This document shows positions 5,967 through 10,000 of a DNA stretch of 10,000 nucleotides, in pieces. How positions within the stretch are numbered: position 1 is the stretch's first letter; every line of letters starts with the position of its first letter. The position numbers and the translations under genes were made by a program. The stretch comes from Methanospirillum hungatei (GTDB lineage Archaea > Halobacteriota > Methanomicrobia > Methanomicrobiales > Methanospirillaceae), in NCBI RefSeq assembly GCF_020216685.1, contig NZ_JAIWNS010000014.1:1-10000 (forward strand). Reading direction: 5' to 3'. The notes under the pieces are model-generated. The model did not search any database and was not told the DNA's origin. It saw only the letters and a list, made by a program, of their open reading frames with translations.

Positions 5967-6908
5967 TCACCGGAAAGGGGTATTATCACTGGTAATGATC
6001 ACCGACATGGAAAATCCGTCGCCAAACGGATGCTCATCATACAGTGTTGTAATCTGGGTCTTGTTTGTCCCGTTCACTGATGTATTGTTCCCGTAAATAT
6101 CCACCGAAACACCTGCTTTACTGAATGAATAGAGGGGATCGCCGAGCGGGATAGACATATCATCCCGATAGCTGGTATTGCTAAAGACATGAAGACCGGT
6201 CTGGCTCTCTATTCCTGCATTTTGCAGATTTATTCCGGCTGGCGGAAGAGAAAAGCTGAACGTGGTCTTTCGTTCAGGTGCAACAAAGACCTCCATGGTC
6301 TGATTCTGATACCCGGGCTTTCCAATCTCAAGAATGTGAGGACCTGACTCAATTCCGTTCAGGGCGAGTGGCGTTACACCGCGCACCTCACCATCCAGAA
6401 GAACGATGGCGTTATCCGGACTGCCGGTCAGCATAAGCCCCCCGGTTGTGCGGGAGGGATGAGTGCCGGCTCCATACACCGCTGCGTTATGGACCGGTAC
6501 CACTTCGCTCACACTCCCCTGATACTGGGCATTTCCCAGATACGATACGCGGATATACTCAGCAGGAGTGTGATTGCCCCTGAAAAATTCAAATCTCCCT
6601 GCCCGATCTGTCGCATCAACCGCAATTCGCTCAAAAGGATATGCCGGATCACCATCTGGGGAAGACTCCAGGCTTACCCGTTTGTTCCCAAGAGGAGAGC
6701 CGGATGCATCAGTCAGTGTCCCGGTCACGGTAAAGGCGTACCCTTCCTGAGGGTTTTCAGGTGTCACCGTTATTGTTATCAGTGTCTCCTGTTTATCTGC
6801 GGCCGCCCAAGGACAGAGAGAACACAGTACCAGAAAGAAGATGAGAAGCGGGATTAAGATCCATTGCCGTGAACATATCCCTGAATAGTTCCCCATATCA
6901 GATTTCAT
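5967..6908 (-). CDS. Secreted PEGA-domain protein with Ig-like N-terminal domain
   Basis: The 313-residue product begins with a signal sequence: a short N-region with Arg14, a hydrophobic core at 17-33 (ILIPLLIFFLVLCSLCP) and a likely cleavage after AAA (35-37). Residues about 42-140 form a beta-sandwich of the Ig-like or transthyretin-like type (ITVTPENPQEGYAFTVTGTLTDASGSPLGNKRVSLESSPDG). Residues about 156-222 form a PEGA domain (GGLMLTGSPDNAIVLLDGEVRGVTPLALNGIESGPHILEIGKPGYQ). The C-terminal 90 residues are Asn/Thr-rich with several N-X-S/T sequons and match no family I recognise. PEGA domains are common in surface proteins and assist binding or spacing; no enzymatic role is implied. The start is ambiguous: Met1 and Met5 (6896) both lack a ribosome binding site, so the mRNA may be leaderless. 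The gene is on the same strand as the ACT gene, 42 bp upstream of it. Confidence 0.85.
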   Translation of the reverse strand: MKSDMGNYSGICSRQWILIPLLIFFLVLCSLCPWAAADKQETLITITVTPENPQEGYAFTVTGTLTDASGSPLGNKRVSLESSPDGDPAYPFERIAVDATDRAGRFEFFRGNHTPAEYIRVSYLGNAQYQGSVSEVVPVHNAAVYGAGTHPSRTTGGLMLTGSPDNAIVLLDGEVRGVTPLALNGIESGPHILEIGKPGYQNQTMEVFVAPERKTTFSFSLPPAGINLQNAGIESQTGLHVFSNTSYRDDMSIPLGDPLYSFSKAGVSVDIYGNNTSVNGTNKTQITTLYDEHPFGDGFSMSVIITSDNTPFR

Positions 6909-6984
6909 GAACTGAGGGATAATTTCGTGGCAAAAATCATGAACATACCGTTCTGAAGATCAGTGCCCGAATCCCGGTCTCTTG

Positions 6985-6990
6985 AAAAAA
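6985..6990 (-). terminator. T6 tract after the DJ-1/PfpI gene
   Basis: On the minus strand six T begin one base after the TAA at 6992-6994. A U-tract directly behind a stop is the usual archaeal termination signal. It would separate the DJ-1 transcript from the PEGA gene downstream. Confidence 0.45.
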
Positions 6991-6991
6991 G

Positions 6992-7558
6992 TTAAAACGC
7001 GAATCCTGCTTTACCACTTGTTGGTACAAATTCAGGATTACCCTTCTCATACTTGATGATGATGGATGCAAACTCCTCGGCTGCCTCAAACCCCATGGCG
7101 GTGACGATCCGGTCCTTGTATACAACCGGTTTATTCTGAATGATCGCATCCTCTTTCATCATCTCACGGACGGTAAGACCAGGAGCTACCGTTGCAATCT
7201 TCTTCTTCAGTATTCCTGCTTTTGCAATCACAATCGGGGCATTATCAATCGCTGCAACGACCTTTTGTCTGGTATTGAAGATCGTAACTAATTCGATGAG
7301 ATGCCGGTTATTCCAGAGATGTACCTGGGTTCCCGGACCTCCGACGATCATCAGGGCATAATAATCATCAATTCCTGATAGCAGAACATCTTCAAAGGTC
7401 CGGTTCACTTTCGCCTTCTTGCCAAGGACGCCCATTACTACTCCGACGTGCGTCGATGCAAGTTCATACGTCACCCCGGCCTCCTGAAATTTTTTTACCG
7501 GAATCAGGAGTTCCTCATCTCTGAACTTTTCAGGAGGAATCGCGATGAGTACCTTCAT
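6992..7558 (-). CDS. DJ-1/PfpI family protein lacking the catalytic cysteine
   Basis: The 188-residue protein has the class I glutamine-amidotransferase-like flavodoxin fold of the DJ-1/PfpI family. It shows MKVLIAIPPEKFRDEELLIPVKKFQEAG at the N-terminus (with E16 at the conserved Glu position), YALMIVGGPGTQ (67-78) and VAAIDNAPIVIAKAGILKKK (101-120). In proteases, glyoxalases and chaperones of this family the last motif is AICHGP or similar, with the nucleophile Cys at the elbow. Here that position is Asp105, followed by Asn106 instead of His. Protease or glyoxalase activity is therefore unlikely; a binding or regulatory role, or different chemistry, is possible. There is no signal peptide, so it is cytoplasmic. 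The ribosome binding site is weak (GTGAT about 8 nt upstream). The gene is divergent from the aSelBL gene and separated by 86 bp. Confidence 0.9.
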   Translation of the reverse strand: MKVLIAIPPEKFRDEELLIPVKKFQEAGVTYELASTHVGVVMGVLGKKAKVNRTFEDVLLSGIDDYYALMIVGGPGTQVHLWNNRHLIELVTIFNTRQKVVAAIDNAPIVIAKAGILKKKIATVAPGLTVREMMKEDAIIQNKPVVYKDRIVTAMGFEAAEEFASIIIKYEKGNPEFVPTSGKAGFAF

Positions 7559-7581
7559 ATCATTATCACTGTAATCAGAAG

Positions 7582-7590
7582 CATATTAAC
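7582..7590. promoter_or_regulatory. TATA-like element in divergent spacer
   Basis: The 86-bp spacer between the divergent DJ-1 and aSelBL genes contains CATATTAAC, read as GTTAATATG on the other strand. On the minus strand it lies 24-32 nt before the DJ-1 start, which fits a TATA box with a short leader. On the plus strand it lies 55-63 nt before the aSelBL ATG. The assignment rests on composition and spacing only. Confidence 0.3.
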
Positions 7591-7644
7591 CATATTGAAT
7601 CCTTCGCTGAAACTATCAAATTCACAGACAACGCTTAGATACTG

Positions 7645-8604
7645 ATGCCAAATCTCAATATCGCCTACCTCGGACCAGAGGACCTGGTAAAAGAGCTGGG
7701 GAAAAAAGGCACTTCAACCGACATAACCTTCTATAACATGAAAAAAGGGGGGGTAACATTAACGATTATTGAGCCCTCCCGATACCCGGAAAAGTTGTCA
7801 TCCCTCTTTTATACGGCATCCCTTGCAGATCTTGCTGTACTGGTTATTGATGCGCTGAGCGCAAAGCTGGGAGAGATAATTCTGATGCTGAACGCGGCCG
7901 GGGTGAAAGACGGTGTGTTCATCCTGAGAAATTACCTTGACAAAGGACAGATTGCACCGCTCATCCGGGGTACTGTCCTGGAGCAGTATACAGAGCTTCC
8001 AGATGATCCGGTCGTGCTGCGTGAGTGGTTGTTGAACCGTGCCGGAGAACATAAATCTGCGCGCAATACGGAAAAGGGCAGTGTTCCCATCGATCATCAC
8101 TTCAATGTGAAAGGAATCGGGACCGTCATTCTCGGATGTGTACAGGAAGGGACTATCAGGCGCCACGATCAACTGACGGTCCATCCCTTAGGAAAGCAGG
8201 CCCAGATACGTTCAATCCAGATGCATGATGATGATGCAGAGGAGGCATCTGCCGGAGACCGGGTCGGGTTGGCCCTGAAAGGAATTGAGGCTGACGATCT
8301 TGACCGCGGATTTGTTCTTTCATCCGATCCACGAATCATCTCATCTCTGAAGATAACAGGAACCGCAGATATCATCCCTTACTGGCCACAGCCACTGAAA
8401 GAACAGATGGTTTTGTATGCCGGACACTGGATGCAGTTTCTCCCCTGCAGGGTGTCTGCAGTACGTGATGCAGGTGATTTCAGAAAACCGACCCTCACCC
8501 TTGAGTTTGAGCGGGAACTGATATACCTCCCCGGCTCGGTCATCATCCTCCATTACCTTGAGAGTGAAAAACTGCGGATTGTCGGGACCATCACGATACG
8601 CTGA
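7645..8604 (+). CDS. SelB-like elongation factor paralog (aSelBL) with degenerate GTPase domain
   Basis: The 319-residue protein has the three-domain layout of EF-Tu/SelB. Residues 1-145 correspond to the G domain, about 146-230 to beta-barrel domain 2 (FNVKGIGTVILGCVQEGTIRRHDQLTVHPLGKQAQIRSIQMHDDDAEEASAGDRVGLALKG), and 232-319 to domain 3. Domain 2 is well conserved. The G domain has lost its nucleotide motifs: the P-loop GHVDHGKT is replaced by YLGPEDLVKELGKKG (8-22), DxPGH by EPSRY (43-47) and NKxD by RNYLD (95-99), while VIDA (67-70) remains. This matches the aSelBL family described by Atkinson and colleagues (2011), which lacks the SECIS-binding C-terminal domain. That work proposed that ribosome and aminoacyl-tRNA binding is kept although GTP hydrolysis may be lost. 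The true role is unknown. No ribosome binding site precedes the ATG, so the mRNA may be leaderless. It is probably co-transcribed with the radical SAM gene that follows. Confidence 0.85.
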   Translation: MPNLNIAYLGPEDLVKELGKKGTSTDITFYNMKKGGVTLTIIEPSRYPEKLSSLFYTASLADLAVLVIDALSAKLGEIILMLNAAGVKDGVFILRNYLDKGQIAPLIRGTVLEQYTELPDDPVVLREWLLNRAGEHKSARNTEKGSVPIDHHFNVKGIGTVILGCVQEGTIRRHDQLTVHPLGKQAQIRSIQMHDDDAEEASAGDRVGLALKGIEADDLDRGFVLSSDPRIISSLKITGTADIIPYWPQPLKEQMVLYAGHWMQFLPCRVSAVRDAGDFRKPTLTLEFERELIYLPGSVIILHYLESEKLRIVGTITIR

Positions 8605-8609
8605 CACTC

Positions 8610-10000
8610 ATGAAACACCCGAAGCAGCCTCATTTTTTACCAATATCCCTTGAGGAACTTCGGGCACTTGGTATCGATCAACCGGACATCATCATGGTAT
8701 CCGGTGATGCGTATGTTGACCATCCCTCGTTTGCTGCAGCGCTCCTTGGCCGGGTTCTCTGGGATGCCGGGTTTTCTGTTGCGATAATACCACAGCCGGA
8801 TCCAAAAAACCCGGAGTCATTTTGTGTGCTCGGAGAGCCACGACTCTTTTTCGCAATCTCCGGGGGGAGTGTTGACTCCATGGTGAGTAACTATACTGCT
8901 GCACGAAAGAAGCGGTCAGATGATGCCTACTCACCTGGCGGTACACCACGAAGACCGGATCGGGCAGTCCTTGTTTATACCGATCTCGTTCACCGGCTGT
9001 TTCCTGATGTACCCATCATCATCGGCGGGATTGAGGCGTCACTCAGACGGTTTGCCCATTATGATTACTGGTCCGATTCTGTCAGGCAGTCAATCCTGGC
9101 AGATGCACCTGCAGATCTTCTCGTCTTTGGTATGGGGGAGACCGCCCTGTGCACTATTGCACAGCGTGCAGATACCGGAGAGAAACCGAAAAATATGCAT
9201 GATATACCCGGAACGGTCTGGAAAATTCCCCCTAAGCAACTCCATGATCTTGATATGCCCGACCTGTGCACTCTGCCGGCATATACAAAGGTTCGTGAAA
9301 GTCCTGATGATTTTTGTCTGGCGCATACCCTTATATCAAAAAATCAGAACCCTTTTGTGGGCAGGCCCCTTCTGCAGCAACATCCAAAGACGGTAATAAT
9401 CCAGAACCCTCCATCACTCCCGTTGAGTCCACGTGACATGGACCGGATATATGATCTCCCCTATACCAGGGAAAAGCATCCCTCGTACCAGGAAGACATT
9501 CCTGCTCTTACTCCGGTCAGGTTCTCAGTGATTTCACACCGGGGATGTTATGGGAACTGCAGTTTTTGTGCCCTTTCCATGCACCAGGGAACAATCATTC
9601 AGAGCAGAAGCCGTACATCCATTCTGAAAGAGATTGCATCATTTGAGAACATGCGTGGATTTTCAGGGATCGTCAGTGATGTCGGTGGACCGAGTGCAAA
9701 TATGTACGGGGATTTTTGTCAGAACTGGGAGAAGAATGGTGCATGCACCGATAAGGAGTGCATACGCTGCCCGGCGGTCAGGTCAGGTATTCAAGACTAT
9801 CTTGACATGCTTGATGAAGCGGAAAAACTCCCCAAAGTAAAACACGTATACATCGGCTCCGGGCTCCGGTATGATCTCATCCCTCTGGACAAAGACCGTT
9901 TCAGGCAGATTTCCCGACATATATCCGGACAGATTAAGGTTGCACCTGAGCACATCACAACGACGGTGACCAGGCTGATGAACAAACCAGACCTGGAATG
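8610..10000 (+). CDS. YgiQ family (UPF0313) radical SAM protein, 3' truncated by window end
   Basis: The frame is open from the ATG at 8610 to the window edge, giving 463 residues; family members are typically longer than 550, so the C-terminus is missing. Residues 1-300 are the family's N-terminal domain, with DIIMVSGDAYVDHPSFAAALLGRVLWDAGF near the start (residues 26-55) and GGIEASLRRFAHYDYWSD at 139-156. The radical SAM signature CYGNCSFC gives C313, C317 and C320 in the CX3CX2C spacing that binds the [4Fe-4S] cluster. A second cysteine group (C370, C379, C384, C387, within DFCQNWEKNGACTDKECIRCP) follows and seems typical of the family. VAPEH and TRLMNKP near the end match the barrel. These enzymes cleave S-adenosylmethionine to start radical chemistry; the substrate of YgiQ is not established. 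The gene starts 5 bp after the aSelBL stop and has no separate ribosome binding site, which suggests an operon and translational coupling. Confidence 0.92.
   Translation, partial: MKHPKQPHFLPISLEELRALGIDQPDIIMVSGDAYVDHPSFAAALLGRVLWDAGFSVAIIPQPDPKNPESFCVLGEPRLFFAISGGSVDSMVSNYTAARKKRSDDAYSPGGTPRRPDRAVLVYTDLVHRLFPDVPIIIGGIEASLRRFAHYDYWSDSVRQSILADAPADLLVFGMGETALCTIAQRADTGEKPKNMHDIPGTVWKIPPKQLHDLDMPDLCTLPAYTKVRESPDDFCLAHTLISKNQNPFVGRPLLQQHPKTVIIQNPPSLPLSPRDMDRIYDLPYTREKHPSYQEDIPALTPVRFSVISHRGCYGNCSFCALSMHQGTIIQSRSRTSILKEIASFENMRGFSGIVSDVGGPSANMYGDFCQNWEKNGACTDKECIRCPAVRSGIQDYLDMLDEAEKLPKVKHVYIGSGLRYDLIPLDKDRFRQISRHISGQIKVAPEHITTTVTRLMNKPDLE

Noticed and set aside
7645..8604. Genuine selenocysteine factor SelB
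   Set aside because: The GTPase motifs are lost and there is no C-terminal SECIS-binding domain after domain 3, so the aSelBL paralog is the better call. No in-frame TGA suggesting selenocysteine was seen in the genes read here.
8692..8949. Minus-strand open frames opposite the radical SAM gene
   Set aside because: The plus-strand frame carries family motifs throughout; these are shadows of it.
9738..9749. 12-bp palindrome GGTGCATGCACC
   Set aside because: It is inside conserved coding sequence (Gly-Ala-Cys-Thr of the cysteine group) and short enough to arise by chance.
1..10000. Mobile elements, CRISPR arrays, toxin-antitoxin or defence modules
   Set aside because: No transposase, integrase, regularly spaced repeats or defence domains were seen, and all long frames are explained by the listed genes.

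Overview
The window looks like conserved chromosomal core of a euryarchaeal methanogen, most likely order Methanomicrobiales and possibly a Methanospirillum relative. Evidence: the archaeal pair pcc1-pfdB, a tRNA-Leu(UAG) without encoded CCA, a stand-alone ACT regulator (COG2061 type) next to a short homoserine dehydrogenase, a SelB-like elongation factor paralog (aSelBL) known mainly from methanogens, and surface proteins built from CARDB, NosD-type beta-helix and PEGA modules. Base composition is moderate and coding density is high. The genus is inferred from gene content only. I see no mobile element, CRISPR array, rRNA or phage gene.

Layout. 1-694, plus strand: the 3' end of the KEOPS subunit gene pcc1, prefoldin beta and tRNA-Leu, tightly packed. 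771-2657, plus: a large secreted CARDB/beta-helix/CARDB protein. Its stop codon directly abuts the stop codon of a convergent gene (2658-3284, minus) for an FKBP-type peptidyl-prolyl isomerase that appears to be a lipoprotein. 3355-5924, minus: a three-gene unit transcribed ACT regulator, homoserine dehydrogenase, then a protein joining a helix-turn-helix to a TiaS-like domain. Gene junctions are one base apart or overlapping. 5967-6908, minus: a secreted PEGA-domain protein. 6992-7558, minus: a DJ-1/PfpI-family protein whose expected catalytic cysteine is aspartate. An 86-bp divergent spacer follows, then 7645 onward, plus: aSelBL with an eroded GTPase domain, and 5 bp later a YgiQ-family radical SAM gene running off the end of the window.

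How the genes relate. Pcc1 (tRNA t6A synthesis), prefoldin and tRNA-Leu form a translation and protein-folding cluster. The homoserine unit carries the branch enzyme of Thr/Met synthesis, a candidate allosteric regulator as a separate protein, and a candidate DNA-binding protein whose ligand-binding half resembles a tRNA-modification enzyme. The CARDB, FKBP and PEGA proteins are probably exported to the cell surface. The aSelBL/YgiQ pair links a GTPase-dead translation-factor homologue to a radical SAM enzyme of unknown substrate.

Most of the window is ordinary. The parts most worth a second look are the HTH/TiaS-like fusion (3355-4449), the Cys-to-Asp DJ-1 protein, and the aSelBL/YgiQ pair. 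I did not find a clear multi-gene undescribed system.
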